DNA of 64,000 nt from Streptomyces lydicus (GCF_000717345.1 NZ_JNZA01000004.1:1-64000), one strand, 5' to 3'; positions 43,361 to 52,517 are shown, numbered from the stretch's first letter. Numbers and translations are program-made. The notes: a model not told the origin generated them from the letters alone.

Positions 43361-44455
43361 TCAGTCCGGGCCGCCGCCGGAGAAGGGGGTGCGGTCCAGC
43401 CGGTCGGCGAGCCGGGCGCCGAGGAGCCCGGCGAAGACGTGGCCGGTCAGCGGCGACCACTCCTCACGGGCCGTCCCGGTGACCGGCACGGTGTGCCAGG
43501 CGGTACCGGTCAGGGCGGTGTCGTCCGGGCCGGTCACCGCGATGACCCGCCGCCCGCGCCCCGTTGCCGCGGCGGCGAGCTCGGCCGCCCGCGGGTGGCC
43601 GAGGCCCGGTGGGGCGAGGACGACCAGCGGTGCGTCGGCGGGGTCGGCGAACCGCTCGATGTGCCAGTACTCCTCCAGGTCCTGGGCGTAGGCGGGCAGT
43701 CCGGCGGCCTCCACCACCTTGGCCGCGGCGTACATCGCGGTGCCGCCGGCCGGGCCGGTGCCCGCGAAGACGAGGGGGGCCCACGGACGCCCGGCCTCCG
43801 TCAGCCGTGCCGCCAGCTCGCGGCAGGGTCCGTCGGCAGCGTCCGCGGTGGCGCGTACCGCGTCCGCCGTGGCCGCTATCTCCGCCACCAGGGCGTCCTC
43901 CGCCGCCGGGCCGCCGCCGGGCAGTGCGTGCCGTACGCCGCCCAGCCGCACGGCGAGCAGCAGCAGGGCGAGCAGGCTGGCCTGGTAGGTGCGGATGCCG
44001 GGGCTGCGCTCCGTCAGGCCGAGCGCGGCCGCCACCTCCCGTCCCGCCGCCTCGCCGAGGGCGCTGCCCGCGCGGCCGGTGACGGCCAGGGTCGGGAAGC
44101 CGTGGGCGCGGGCGCGCCGCACGGTGGTCACCAGCCGCGGGCTGCTGCCCGAGGCGGACACCGCGACCACGAGGGTGGCGGCATGCGGGCTGGCCGGGCC
44201 GAGCATGCCGTAGTCGAGGAACTGCTGGGTGCCGAGCGCCTCGCAGGGGAGTCCGGTGAGGCGTAAGAAGGCCAGCTGGGCGGCGCGGCCGGCGTGGTGG
44301 GAGTCGCCGCTGCCGACGAGGACCACCCGCCGCAGGGCCTCGCCGGGCACGGTGGCCAGGGCCTCCCCCACCCGGGAGGCGACCGGCCCGGTCAGGCCCT
44401 CGATGTCGGCGGCGAGCGCGGCGGACTGCCGCAGCATGGTGCCGGTGGCGTACAT
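43361..44455 (-). CDS. SIS-domain protein (GlmS isomerase-like/AgaS-like); contains TTA
   Basis: A 364-residue protein with two SIS folds. First: VVLVGSGDSHHAGRAAQLAFLRLTG, then VVAVSASGSSPRLVTTVRRARAHG (phosphosugar loop SASGSS). Second: PLVFAGTGPAGGTAMYAAAKVVEAAGLPAYAQDLEEYWH. This is the layout of the isomerase half of GlmS and of AgaS deaminases, so it should handle an amino- or keto-hexose phosphate. No glutaminase domain is present. Codon 64 is TTA (44264-44266). Within this cluster it hints at a sugar-derived building block. Confidence 0.88.
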   Translation of the reverse strand: MYATGTMLRQSAALAADIEGLTGPVASRVGEALATVPGEALRRVVLVGSGDSHHAGRAAQLAFLRLTGLPCEALGTQQFLDYGMLGPASPHAATLVVAVSASGSSPRLVTTVRRARAHGFPTLAVTGRAGSALGEAAGREVAAALGLTERSPGIRTYQASLLALLLLAVRLGGVRHALPGGGPAAEDALVAEIAATADAVRATADAADGPCRELAARLTEAGRPWAPLVFAGTGPAGGTAMYAAAKVVEAAGLPAYAQDLEEYWHIERFADPADAPLVVLAPPGLGHPRAAELAAAATGRGRRVIAVTGPDDTALTGTAWHTVPVTGTAREEWSPLTGHVFAGLLGARLADRLDRTPFSGGGPD

Positions 44456-44473
44456 GGGTGTCTTCCAGACGTG

Positions 44474-45421
44474 TCAGAGGGCGGCGCGCAGCACGGGGGC
44501 GACGCGTTCGGCGAAGAGGTCGAGGGTGCGGTGGTCCACGGGCGGCCGCAGGCCGAGGAGGAAGTCCCGCACCCCCAGCCGCAGATAGGGCGTCAGCCGC
44601 TCCACGCACTCCTCCGGGGTGCCGAAGAACGCGTACTCCGGCAGGTCGGCGGGGACGGTGGCGGCGATCCGCTCCCGGCGTTCCGCCACCTCGCGCGGAT
44701 CGTCGCCGAGCACCGCCCGGAAGGTCAGCGAGCCGCGGATCGCGGCGGGGTCGCGGCCGACGTCGCGGGCGTGCGCGGTCAGCACCTCGCGCCGGTGCGC
44801 GTACTCCTCGGGGGTGGTGAACAGGGAGTTCCAGGTGTCGGCGTGCGCGGCCGCGATGCGGAGCAGGTGCCGCTCCCCGGAGCCGCCGACGGTCAGCGGC
44901 AGCCGGCTCTGCACCGGGCGGGGTTGCAGATGGGCCTCGCGGAGCTGGTAGTGGGTGCCGTCGAAGTCGGTGACCGGCCGCTCCCACAGGCGGCGGATCA
45001 CCTGGCAGCTCTCGTCCAGCCGGCGCAGCCGCTCGGCGGCCGGCGGGAACGGCATCCCGTACTGCGCGTGCGCGAGGTCGAATCCGCCTGCTCCCAGGCC
45101 CAGTTCGACGCGCCCGCCGGAGATGTGGTCGAGGGTCGAGGCGATGTTGGCGAGCAGCGCGGGGTGGCGCCAGGAGACGGCGGAGACCAGGATCGCGCAG
45201 CGTACCCGGCGGGTGTTCGCGGCGAGGGCGGCCAGCAGGGTGGGGCCCTCGAAGCAGGGGCCGTCGGGCCCGGTGAGGTGGGGGCGCAGGTGGTCGAAGA
45301 CGGAGACCCAGTCGTAGCCCGCGTCCTCGGCGCGCCGCCACAGTTCGAGGACCTCGTCGAAGGTCCGGTACTGCTGTCCTGAGTGCACACCGCAGCGGAC
45401 GGTGTCATCGTGCAGTCTCAT
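44474..45421 (-). CDS. LLM-class flavin/F420-dependent oxidoreductase
   Basis: A 315-residue luciferase-like monooxygenase. It starts VRCGVHSGQQYRTFDEVLELW and has EDAGYDWVSVFDHL, ISGGRVELGLGAGGFDLAHAQYG, PLTVGGSGERHLLRIAAAHADTWN and the C-terminal FFGTPEECVERL. These are the F420/FMN LLM signatures. It may oxidise or reduce an intermediate of the cluster. ATG 45421 is 56 bases after the GNAT gene and its stop is 18 bases before the SIS gene start. Confidence 0.92.
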   Translation of the reverse strand: MRLHDDTVRCGVHSGQQYRTFDEVLELWRRAEDAGYDWVSVFDHLRPHLTGPDGPCFEGPTLLAALAANTRRVRCAILVSAVSWRHPALLANIASTLDHISGGRVELGLGAGGFDLAHAQYGMPFPPAAERLRRLDESCQVIRRLWERPVTDFDGTHYQLREAHLQPRPVQSRLPLTVGGSGERHLLRIAAAHADTWNSLFTTPEEYAHRREVLTAHARDVGRDPAAIRGSLTFRAVLGDDPREVAERRERIAATVPADLPEYAFFGTPEECVERLTPYLRLGVRDFLLGLRPPVDHRTLDLFAERVAPVLRAAL

Positions 45422-45477
45422 CTCTCCACGCCTTCTGTGCCGGGTGCCGGGGGCGACGAGCAGCGGGTCGGGGACGC

Positions 45478-45996
45478 TCAGCGGTCGAGCGCCCGTTGCA
45501 GGTACACGCGGCGCATCCAGTCCTCGGTCTCCACCTCGCCGTACGCGACGAAGCCCAGGCCGGTGAGCAGTTCCACGCTCTTGCGCAGGTCGGGGTTGGC
45601 CTCCGCGCGCAGCGCGTCGGCGCCGGCGGCGCGGGCGGTCTCGCAGGCCCTGCGCACCGCGCGCAGGCCGAGCGTGGCGTCCCGTCGTGCCCGGTCGGGA
45701 TGGACGGCGAGGCGCTGGAGGTACAGGGGTGCGCGGGCCGGCGGGAAGACGTCCAGGGCGCGGCTGAAGGGCGGCCGGCCGGTCAGGGTGAACATGGCGA
45801 TGGCGGTGTCGCCGTGGCGCAGCAGGTGGACGGCGCGTTCGCCGACCAGCGCACGGCTGCGTTCGAGACGGCGCTCCGGGACCGGCAGGCCGTACAGCTC
45901 GGCCGTGTGGAGGTCCGAGGCGCGCAGCAGCGCGTGGACCTCCTCGGCGCTCTCAGCCGGTTCCCAGGCGGGGGCCGGTGCGGGATGCGTGGTCAT
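45478..45996 (-). CDS. GNAT-family acetyltransferase in cluster
   Basis: A 172-residue GNAT-fold protein. RLAVHPDRARRDATLGLRAVRRACETARAAGADALRAEANPDLRKSVELLTGLGFVAYGEVE contains the usual core, although the CoA loop (RRDATLG) is altered from RGxGxG/A. So CoA binding is plausible but weaker than in the GNAT at 39281. The start is ATG 45996. It could acylate an amine of the product, or serve in self-protection. Confidence 0.8.
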   Translation of the reverse strand: MTTHPAPAPAWEPAESAEEVHALLRASDLHTAELYGLPVPERRLERSRALVGERAVHLLRHGDTAIAMFTLTGRPPFSRALDVFPPARAPLYLQRLAVHPDRARRDATLGLRAVRRACETARAAGADALRAEANPDLRKSVELLTGLGFVAYGEVETEDWMRRVYLQRALDR

Positions 45997-46052
45997 GTGG
46001 GATGCCGTTCGTGTGGGGGTGGGAGGGCCCGGGGCACGGTGGGGGTGTGCGG

Positions 46053-47027
46053 TCAGCGGACGGAGAACGCGTAGCGCGTGGTGGCGGTGTAGGTCTGTCC
46101 CGGATCGAGCCGGGCGGAGGGGAAGTCCGGGCGGTTGGGGGCGTCGGGCCAGGGGCCGGGCTGGAGACACAGGCCGGCACGGGCGGGGTGGAGGCCGTCG
46201 CCGGTGTAGACGCCCATGCCGGTCTGGTCCGTGGACAGGCGCAGTTGCCGTCCGGAGTCCGGGTCGTGGAGGTCGGCCGCCCAGGTGTGCGGGGCGTCGA
46301 GCGCGTAGAAGTTGTCCAGCCGCAGGCCGTCGACCGGGGCGCTGCCGGTGAGGTGGAGCGGGGTGCCGGCGACGGGGGCCGGGGGGCCGGGGAGCGGGAC
46401 CTGGTCCTCGTCGAACCGCAGGACGCGGGCGGCGTTGACGGCGAGGTGGTGGCCGTCGAGGGGGCGGTGCGCGCCGGCCAGGTTCCAGAAGGCGTGGTTG
46501 GTCAGGCCGACCACCGTGGGGGCGGTGGTGGTGGCCCGGAAGGCGATCGTCAGGGTGGAGTCCCGGCCGAGCCGGTAGCGGGTCTCGGCCCGCAGGTGCC
46601 CGGGGTAGCCCTGGTCGCCGTCGGGGCTGTGCACGGTCAGTGTGAGGGTCGCGTGGTCCGCGTCCCGCTCCGTGGCGGCGGCCCACACCAGCCGGTCGAA
46701 CCCGTAGCTGCCTCCGTGGAGGTGGTGCGGGCCCTCGTTGCGGTCCAGCACGTGGCGGACGCCGTCAAGGGTGAACGCGCCGTGGGCGACGTTCCGGCAG
46801 AACCGGCCGACGGTCGCGCCGACATAGGCGTTCGCCGCCCGGTCCTCGTAGGCGGCCAGGGTGGGTAACCGGTGGACCACATTGTCCGTCCGGCCGTCGC
46901 GGCCGGGAATCCGGACCTCGACGAGCGTCGCCCCGTAGGTCCAGACCACGACTTCCGTGCCGTTGCCGTTGCCGAGGGTATAGGCGTCCACCGGGGCAGC
47001 CGGTTGCCGGGTATTTCCAGCTGTCAT
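46053..47027 (-). CDS. aldose-1-epimerase-like protein lacking the catalytic Glu; contains TTA
   Basis: A 324-residue mutarotase fold. The substrate His residues are present in GPHHLHGGSYGFDR and VVGLTNHAFWNL. The C-terminal catalytic strand reads GLCLQPGPWPDAPN. In active GalM this position is Glu (CLExxxxPDxPN); here it is Gln289 (codon 46161-46163). The base for ring opening is therefore missing. Codon 54 is TTA (46866-46868). ATG 47027 is the first gene of the eight-gene leftward operon. It could be a sugar-binding protein or an enzyme with changed chemistry. Confidence 0.85.
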   Translation of the reverse strand: MTAGNTRQPAAPVDAYTLGNGNGTEVVVWTYGATLVEVRIPGRDGRTDNVVHRLPTLAAYEDRAANAYVGATVGRFCRNVAHGAFTLDGVRHVLDRNEGPHHLHGGSYGFDRLVWAAATERDADHATLTLTVHSPDGDQGYPGHLRAETRYRLGRDSTLTIAFRATTTAPTVVGLTNHAFWNLAGAHRPLDGHHLAVNAARVLRFDEDQVPLPGPPAPVAGTPLHLTGSAPVDGLRLDNFYALDAPHTWAADLHDPDSGRQLRLSTDQTGMGVYTGDGLHPARAGLCLQPGPWPDAPNRPDFPSARLDPGQTYTATTRYAFSVR

Positions 47028-47661
47028 TCCCACGAACTCGCTGCGTATGTACAAGAGTCCCCCACAGGCGACAAGAGAAGAACTGTGCACTGAGCCACCG
47101 GAAGAGAATCCTGTGCTCTTTCGCGTATCGGCGCGGGGATCGCGACACATCGCGCGTCACCCGCGGCAACGGGCCATCAGCTTCCTGAACGCACCCGTGG
47201 TCGACCGAGGCGTGAGGGCGACGCTACCCGATCCCCGGAAGGACCGGAAGTGTTTGTTCTGCATATTCTGATCTTGCTCGGAACGCCGGTGAGCGACAGC
47301 CACCTTTCAGCCTCCGGCCATACTTTTTTGCGCCACCGCGGCGACCATTCGACCGGTCACCGGCCGCACCGCACCCGTGACCACAGAACGTCAACTCATG
47401 CTCACCACAAGTACGTTGACACCACCTCCGGCACGACAATGGCGGTGCGCCCCTACTATGCCGGCGGCACCCACCGAAGCGGACTGAAGGGGAAGACGGA
47501 CGCGGGCGCTCCGGGGTTGCCTCCCCTTCCGTTTCCGGCCGCCACCAGCCCGGATCCCGTCGCTCGACGCCCAGTTGACTGCTACAGCTATTGACAAGGA
47601 CGCCGGATCCTATGGAAGGTGGCCGTGCTATCCCACGTAAGTCAGTTAGGGGACGCACACA
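47028..47661. other. 634-base divergent promoter region of the cluster
   Basis: This lies between the two main operons and is clearly less GC-rich than the genes. It holds a TTGACA at 47591-47596, followed at short distance by TATGGA, about 70 bases before the oxygenase start. The stretch TGTTTGTTCTGCATATTCTG (47250-47270) is AT-rich and may serve the leftward operon. Short open frames occur but none has codon bias or an initiation site I trust. A regulator gene is not present here. Confidence 0.5.
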
Positions 47662-48516
47662 TTGACCAGCGGCTGTTTTGCCGAATCAAAGGCAGATCAA
47701 CACTTAGCCCTCCGCCATGAATTACTGGAGACGGATGCCGCTTTAACGCTCCAGCCCAACGCCCACCTTCCACCCGATGCCGGGGCGGACAATGCAGCGA
47801 CGTTGCTGCGCGACCGTCTCACGGCCGACGGATATGCTCTCCTACAGCTCGACGAGCCATTGTCGACCGCTGATTTCATTGCCGTGGGAAAGACGCTCGG
47901 CGACCCGATGCCGGAGACCGACGCGGCGGTCCTGCCGTATGTCGAACACGGCATCATGCTGAATTTGACGGCCGATGCGGGGCATACCTCGGACGCTTCC
48001 CTGCAGCCTTTCGCCACGAACTTCCTGACGCTGCACACCGAAGGCAGTACCCGGCCCGCCCAGCGGCAACCGCGTCTCATCGTGCTGATGTGCTGCGAAC
48101 CGGGGGACGGCACGGCAGCCCGTACCGTCGTCGTGCCGATGGCCGCGGTCCGGCGGCGGCTGTCGCCGGACGACGCCGCGCTGCTGGCCCGGGTCCGCTA
48201 CCGTGCCGCCGACAGCCCGCCGCCCCTGCTGCGCACCGTCGACGGGGCACCGGTCTTCTCCTTCCGCGACTTCCACACCGCACCGCTGGAGTGGGAGCTG
48301 GCCGGCGACCCGGCCGACGGCGACGAGGTCGGCCCGGCCCTGCGTCGCCTGCTGGCCGCGATGTACCACCCTGCCGAAGCCCGCGCCGTCGAGTGGCGGC
48401 GCGGCATGCTCCTCGCCGTGGACAACCACCGCTTCTTCCACGGCAGAACCGCGGGTGACGGCCGTGTCCCGGAGATCCCGAGGCATCTCAAGCGCCTGCG
48501 TCTCCTCGGGGGATGA
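47662..48516 (+). CDS. Fe(II)/2-oxoglutarate oxygenase (TauD/clavaminate synthase-like), three TTA codons
   Basis: A 284-residue non-haem iron oxygenase. The iron triad is predicted as His125 and Glu127 in FLTLHTEGST plus His260 in AVDNHRFFHGR. The HxE version and the NHRFFHGR block are like the clavaminate synthase/AsnO/VioC group that hydroxylates amino acids. The TTG start at 47662 follows TAGGGGA. Codons 15, 21 and 28 are TTA (47704, 47722, 47743), strongly pointing to bldA dependence. The first ~60 codons also have lower GC than the rest. It leads a four-gene operon and probably makes a hydroxy-amino acid. Confidence 0.85.
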   Translation: MTSGCFAESKADQHLALRHELLETDAALTLQPNAHLPPDAGADNAATLLRDRLTADGYALLQLDEPLSTADFIAVGKTLGDPMPETDAAVLPYVEHGIMLNLTADAGHTSDASLQPFATNFLTLHTEGSTRPAQRQPRLIVLMCCEPGDGTAARTVVVPMAAVRRRLSPDDAALLARVRYRAADSPPPLLRTVDGAPVFSFRDFHTAPLEWELAGDPADGDEVGPALRRLLAAMYHPAEARAVEWRRGMLLAVDNHRFFHGRTAGDGRVPEIPRHLKRLRLLGG

Positions 48517-48578
48517 CGCCGTCCCGCGCTCCGGTACGCCACCCCTCGACCCCCACGTAACTGATCCTGGAGCCCTCA

Positions 48579-50153
48579 GTGGAACTCTTCCCCCACCCCT
48601 TACGAGAGCGATGTTTCAGCATCCCGGCCGAGGCGGCCGAGAGCGCGGCCGCGGCGCGGCTCCTCGACGACGACGGCGGGTGCTTCCTGCCCGGCGTCGA
48701 CGAACGGATGCTGGACGTCTACAACCGGGCGGCCGACCCCGGGGACCCCTTCGAACTGTGCCGTCTGTGGGTGGGGCGGGTGGACGCGGAGTCGGGTGCG
48801 CACGCCGCCCGTCCCCGGCTTGCCGAGCAGTGGCGTTCCGCCAGGGTGCGGCGGAGCACGACCGCGGAGGAGGTGCTGACCTCACGGGCCACGGTGCGGT
48901 TCGTCAAGGAGCTGTTCAACTTCTACTTCCGTGACGACCTCTACGGCGACCTGCGCTCCGACGACCACCTGATGCTCTCCGGCGGCGCGGTCGACGAGGA
49001 GGAGTGGGGGCTCCCCGAGGTCCTCAAGGAGTGCATCCGCTACGCCCTCGAACGCGACTGGTACGGCTACTCCGACTCCTGCGGGCGGCTGCAGGCCCGC
49101 GAGGCGGTGGCCGCGTACGAGAGCGCCCGGATTCCCGGCGCCACCTACGAGGCCGGCAACATCGCGCTCACCATGGGCGGCACCGTGGCGGTCAGCACGA
49201 TGGCCGACTTCCTCACCTCCCGCTCCGGGCCGCGCACCGCCCCCGCGCTGTGCGCGACACCCAACTACCCGCCGCTGGTGGAGTCGATCGCCTGCCGCAC
49301 CGGCACCCGCCTGGTGCCGCTGCCGACGCAGGACGGCCGGATGTCGGTGGAGCCGCTGCTGGCGGCGCTGTCCCCGGACACCCCGCTGGTGATGCTGCAG
49401 ACGGCCGCGAACCCGACCGGCGCCGGGGTGGCAGAGGCCGACCTGGTCCGGCTGCTGAACGCGCTGTCGCCGTCCACGCTGATCCTGCTCGACGAGTGCC
49501 ACGAGTGGCTCGGGCCGGTGAACCCGCTGTCGCCGGCGCGCGCCGCGCGCAATGTCGTCCGCATCTCCAGCCTCTCCAAGCACTGGTCGGCGCCCGGTAT
49601 CAAGGCCGGCTGGATCACCGCCGACAGCGATCTGATCGCCGAGTACTACGAGTACGCCTCCACCCACTTCGGCGGGCCGCCGTCCTTCTTCTACACGCTC
49701 ATCGAGGTGCTGGCCCGGATGGAGCGCTGGCGGGTCACCGGCCTGCAGGCCGTCGGCGCCGAGCAGGTCCGCGAGTTCGAGGCGTCCTACGGTCTGACGG
49801 CGGAGCGACTCCAGGCCGCGTACACCAACTACGCCACCGAACGGGACGCCCGCGAGCGGAGTCTGCTCACGTTGCGCGACGCCACGCACGCCCGCCTGTC
49901 GGAGTTCGCGACCGTGCTCAAACCGCGCTACTCGATCAACACCGCGCTCACGCTGCCCGGCTGGGACGACTCCTACCGGTGCTTCCGCGACCTGCTGCGC
50001 GAGACCGGCGTGTCCACCTACCCCGGCATCCTCAACTTCTGCTTCTCCGGCGGGACGGTGCGGGTGACCTCGGCCCGCAGCTGGCGCGACCTCGACACCG
50101 CCGTCGGCCGGCTGGGGGCCTACGCGGCCCGGGACGCGGTGCGCCATGGCTGA
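48579..50153 (+). CDS. PLP-dependent aminotransferase class I/II with long N-terminus
   Basis: A 524-residue fold-type I enzyme. The N-terminal ~130 residues are not the usual small-domain start. The PLP core shows ALTMGGTVAVSTM, QTAANPTGAGV, LILLDECHEWLGPV (Asp binding the pyridine N) and ISSLSKHWSAPGIKAGW, with Lys334 as the Schiff-base residue. Arg for the carboxylate is in TVRVTSARSW. It is longer than standard aminotransferases (about 400 aa). It may transaminate, cyclise or eliminate a hydroxylated amino acid, since capreomycidine-synthase-like enzymes share this fold. GTG 48579 follows GGAG; its end overlaps the next gene by eight bases. Confidence 0.87.
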   Translation: MELFPHPLRERCFSIPAEAAESAAAARLLDDDGGCFLPGVDERMLDVYNRAADPGDPFELCRLWVGRVDAESGAHAARPRLAEQWRSARVRRSTTAEEVLTSRATVRFVKELFNFYFRDDLYGDLRSDDHLMLSGGAVDEEEWGLPEVLKECIRYALERDWYGYSDSCGRLQAREAVAAYESARIPGATYEAGNIALTMGGTVAVSTMADFLTSRSGPRTAPALCATPNYPPLVESIACRTGTRLVPLPTQDGRMSVEPLLAALSPDTPLVMLQTAANPTGAGVAEADLVRLLNALSPSTLILLDECHEWLGPVNPLSPARAARNVVRISSLSKHWSAPGIKAGWITADSDLIAEYYEYASTHFGGPPSFFYTLIEVLARMERWRVTGLQAVGAEQVREFEASYGLTAERLQAAYTNYATERDARERSLLTLRDATHARLSEFATVLKPRYSINTALTLPGWDDSYRCFRDLLRETGVSTYPGILNFCFSGGTVRVTSARSWRDLDTAVGRLGAYAARDAVRHG

Positions 50154-50958
50154 CTTCCCACGCCGGGACGGCCGCAAGACGGTCCTCGGCATGATCCACC
50201 TGCGGCCGCTGCCCGGCACCCCGTTCCATCAGGACGGCACGCTGGGCAAGACGTTGGACAGCGCCGTACGGTCGGCCGTGGCCCTGGAGCGGGGCGGCGC
50301 GGACGGCTGCCTCATCCAGACCGTCGAGCGGGTCTACAGCGTGGCGGACGAGTCCGATCCGGCACGGACCGCCGCCATGACCCTGATCACCGACGCCGTC
50401 GTACGGGCCACCGGCGCCGGCTTCCACGTGGGTGTGCAGATGATGCGCCACGCCGTCAGCGCCTCCCTGGGCGTGGCGAAGGTGACCGGCGGCTCCTTCG
50501 TCCGGGTCGGCGCGCTGGTCGGACAGACCCTCTCCCCGCACGGCATGGTCACTCCGGACCCGCTGCGGATCATGGAATACCGCCGGAAGATCGCGGGCGA
50601 GGACCTCGGCATCATCGCCGACATCGACTCGATGCACTTCTCGTGGTTCGGCGGCGGGAAGACCACGGCGGAGGTGGCGAAGGCGGCCGCGGGCGCGGGC
50701 GCCGATGCCGTCTCGCTGTGCCACCGCGACGACGACACCACCCTGCGCATGATCGACGCGGTGCGCGCGGCGGCCCCGGACCTGCCGGTCATCCTCGCCG
50801 GGCACACCCACCACGACAACGCCGCACGGCTGCTGGCGGCCGCCGACGGCGCGTTCGTCGGCAGCTGCCTGGAACGCTCCGGCTGGGGCAGTGAGATCGA
50901 CCCGGCCCGGGTGGCGTCGTACATGGACGCCGTACGCACCACGGGAGGCCGGCCGTGA
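50146..50958 (+). CDS. BtpA/SgcQ-family TIM-barrel protein
   Basis: A 270-residue protein of the BtpA family. VLGMIHLRPLPGTPFHQDG at the start, GADGCLIQTVERVYS, GVQMMRHAVSASLGVAKVTGGSFVRVGALVGQTLSPHGMV, and a C-terminal FVGSCLERSGWGSEIDPARV with a phosphate-binding-like loop. Family members are linked to sugar operons (SgcQ) or photosystem biogenesis (BtpA); no reaction is known. Overlaps on both sides (8 and 4 bases) tie it to the aminotransferase and adenylation genes. It may act on a nucleotide- or phosphosugar-like intermediate. Confidence 0.88.
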   Translation: MADFPRRDGRKTVLGMIHLRPLPGTPFHQDGTLGKTLDSAVRSAVALERGGADGCLIQTVERVYSVADESDPARTAAMTLITDAVVRATGAGFHVGVQMMRHAVSASLGVAKVTGGSFVRVGALVGQTLSPHGMVTPDPLRIMEYRRKIAGEDLGIIADIDSMHFSWFGGGKTTAEVAKAAAGAGADAVSLCHRDDDTTLRMIDAVRAAAPDLPVILAGHTHHDNAARLLAAADGAFVGSCLERSGWGSEIDPARVASYMDAVRTTGGRP

Positions 50959-52517
50959 CCCTTCGGCCACCGGCCGGGCCGCCCGGCGGACCGCCGGACG
51001 GCCGGCCGGGCCTGCTCCCGGCGCGCTTCCTCGCCACCGCGTCGGCGCGGCCCGACGCGGTGGCCGTCGAGGACGGCGGGACCCGGACGACGTTCGCGGA
51101 GCTGGCCGGGCGCAGTGCGGCCGTGGCGGCCCGCCTGCTGGCCCACGGCGTCGGCGCGGAGACCGTCGTCGGGCTGTGCCTGCCGCGCTCGGCGGACTTC
51201 ATCGCCGCCGCGCTCGGCGTCCTGCGGGCGGGCGGCGCCTTCCTGCCGCTGGACCCGGCCTACCCCGCCGACCGGCTGCGTTATCTGGTGCGGGACAGCG
51301 GGACCACCGTCGTCCTGACGGGCGGCGACGACGCGCCGCGGCCGCCGGAGGACGTCTTCCCCGCGCACCTGACCGTCCTGTCGCCGGCCGACGCCGGCCC
51401 GCCCCCGGACGCCGGCACCCCGCTGCCGGCGGTCGGTTCCGGCCAACTCGCCTACGTCATCTACACCTCCGGGTCGACCGGCCGGCCGAAGGGCGTCCAG
51501 GTCGAGCACGGCGCGCTGGCCGCCTTCCTGGCCGGCCTGGAGGCGGCCGGCGCCGTCCGGCCGGGCCCGGCCCGGGTCGGCTGGAGCGCCAGCCCCTCCT
51601 TCGACGCCTCGCTCCAGCAATGGGCCCGGGTCTGCCGCGGTGACACCGTGGTGATCGTCGACGACCTGGCGCGCCGCGTCCCCCAGCGGCTGGTGCGGGC
51701 CGTGACGGAGGCCCGGCTCACCGACCTCGATCTCACCCCCGGCCTGGCCGAGTTGACGGCCGACCGGCTGGCCCGCGCCCTGCCGGCCGGCTCCGGCCTG
51801 CGCCTGTGGGTCGGGGGCGAGGCGGTGCCGCCCGCGCTGTGGCGGACCCTGGCCGGGCACCGTGCCGCGGGCGTCCTGGACGCGGTCAACGTGTACGGCA
51901 CCACGGAGACGACGGTGGACAGCCTGTGGGCACCGATAACGGACGGGGTGGAGCCGCACCTCGGGACCCCGCTGCCCGGCCAGACCGTCCGCCTGCTGGA
52001 CGACCGGCTGCGCCCGGTGGCCGTCGGCGAGCCGGGCGAGCTGTACGTGGCGGGCCCCACGCTGGCCCGCGGCTACCTCGGCCGCCCCGGCCTGACCGCG
52101 CAGCGGTTCCTGCCCGACCCGTGGGCCGCGGACGGCACGCGGATGTACCGGACCGGGGACCGCGCCCGCCGGACGCCGGACGGCCGGCTGGAGTTCCTGG
52201 GCCGCACCGACCACCAGGTCAAGGTGCGCGGGTACCGCGTGGAGCTGGGGGAGGTCGAGGCCGCGCTCGCCGACTGCCCGGGGGTGCTGGAGTCCGTGGT
52301 GCTGCCCCACACCCAGGGCGGGGTGGGCGTGCTGGCGGCGTGCCTGCGGACGGCGCCGGGGACGAGCCTGGAGCAGGTCCGCGCGCACGCGGCGCTGCGC
52401 CTGCCGGAGTGGATGCGGCCGTCCGCCTACCGCGTGGTCGCGGCCATGCCGCTGACCCCGGCCGGGAAGATCGACCGGGTGGCGCTGGGCGCCGGGGTGG
52501 GCGCCGGTGCGCACTGA
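50955..52517 (+). CDS. stand-alone NRPS adenylation domain
   Basis: A 520-residue adenylation protein with all core motifs. A3 is YVIYTSGSTGRPKGVQVEH, A4 SPSFDASLQQW (Asp for the amino group, so an alpha-amino acid substrate), A5 NVYGTTETTVD, A7 YRTGDRARR, A8 GRTDHQVKVRGYRVELGEVEAAL and A10 PLTPAGKIDRVAL. No carrier or condensation domain is attached. The start overlaps BtpA (ATGA). It should load an amino acid onto the free carrier encoded at 42930-43256. The selectivity pocket does not match a code I can name. Confidence 0.93.
   Translation: MTLRPPAGPPGGPPDGRPGLLPARFLATASARPDAVAVEDGGTRTTFAELAGRSAAVAARLLAHGVGAETVVGLCLPRSADFIAAALGVLRAGGAFLPLDPAYPADRLRYLVRDSGTTVVLTGGDDAPRPPEDVFPAHLTVLSPADAGPPPDAGTPLPAVGSGQLAYVIYTSGSTGRPKGVQVEHGALAAFLAGLEAAGAVRPGPARVGWSASPSFDASLQQWARVCRGDTVVIVDDLARRVPQRLVRAVTEARLTDLDLTPGLAELTADRLARALPAGSGLRLWVGGEAVPPALWRTLAGHRAAGVLDAVNVYGTTETTVDSLWAPITDGVEPHLGTPLPGQTVRLLDDRLRPVAVGEPGELYVAGPTLARGYLGRPGLTAQRFLPDPWAADGTRMYRTGDRARRTPDGRLEFLGRTDHQVKVRGYRVELGEVEAALADCPGVLESVVLPHTQGGVGVLAACLRTAPGTSLEQVRAHAALRLPEWMRPSAYRVVAAMPLTPAGKIDRVALGAGVGAGAH

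Noticed and set aside
47250..47594. A 114-codon frame in the divergent promoter region of the cluster.
   Set aside because: No ribosome-binding site, no codon-position bias, no family similarity; it covers likely promoter DNA.
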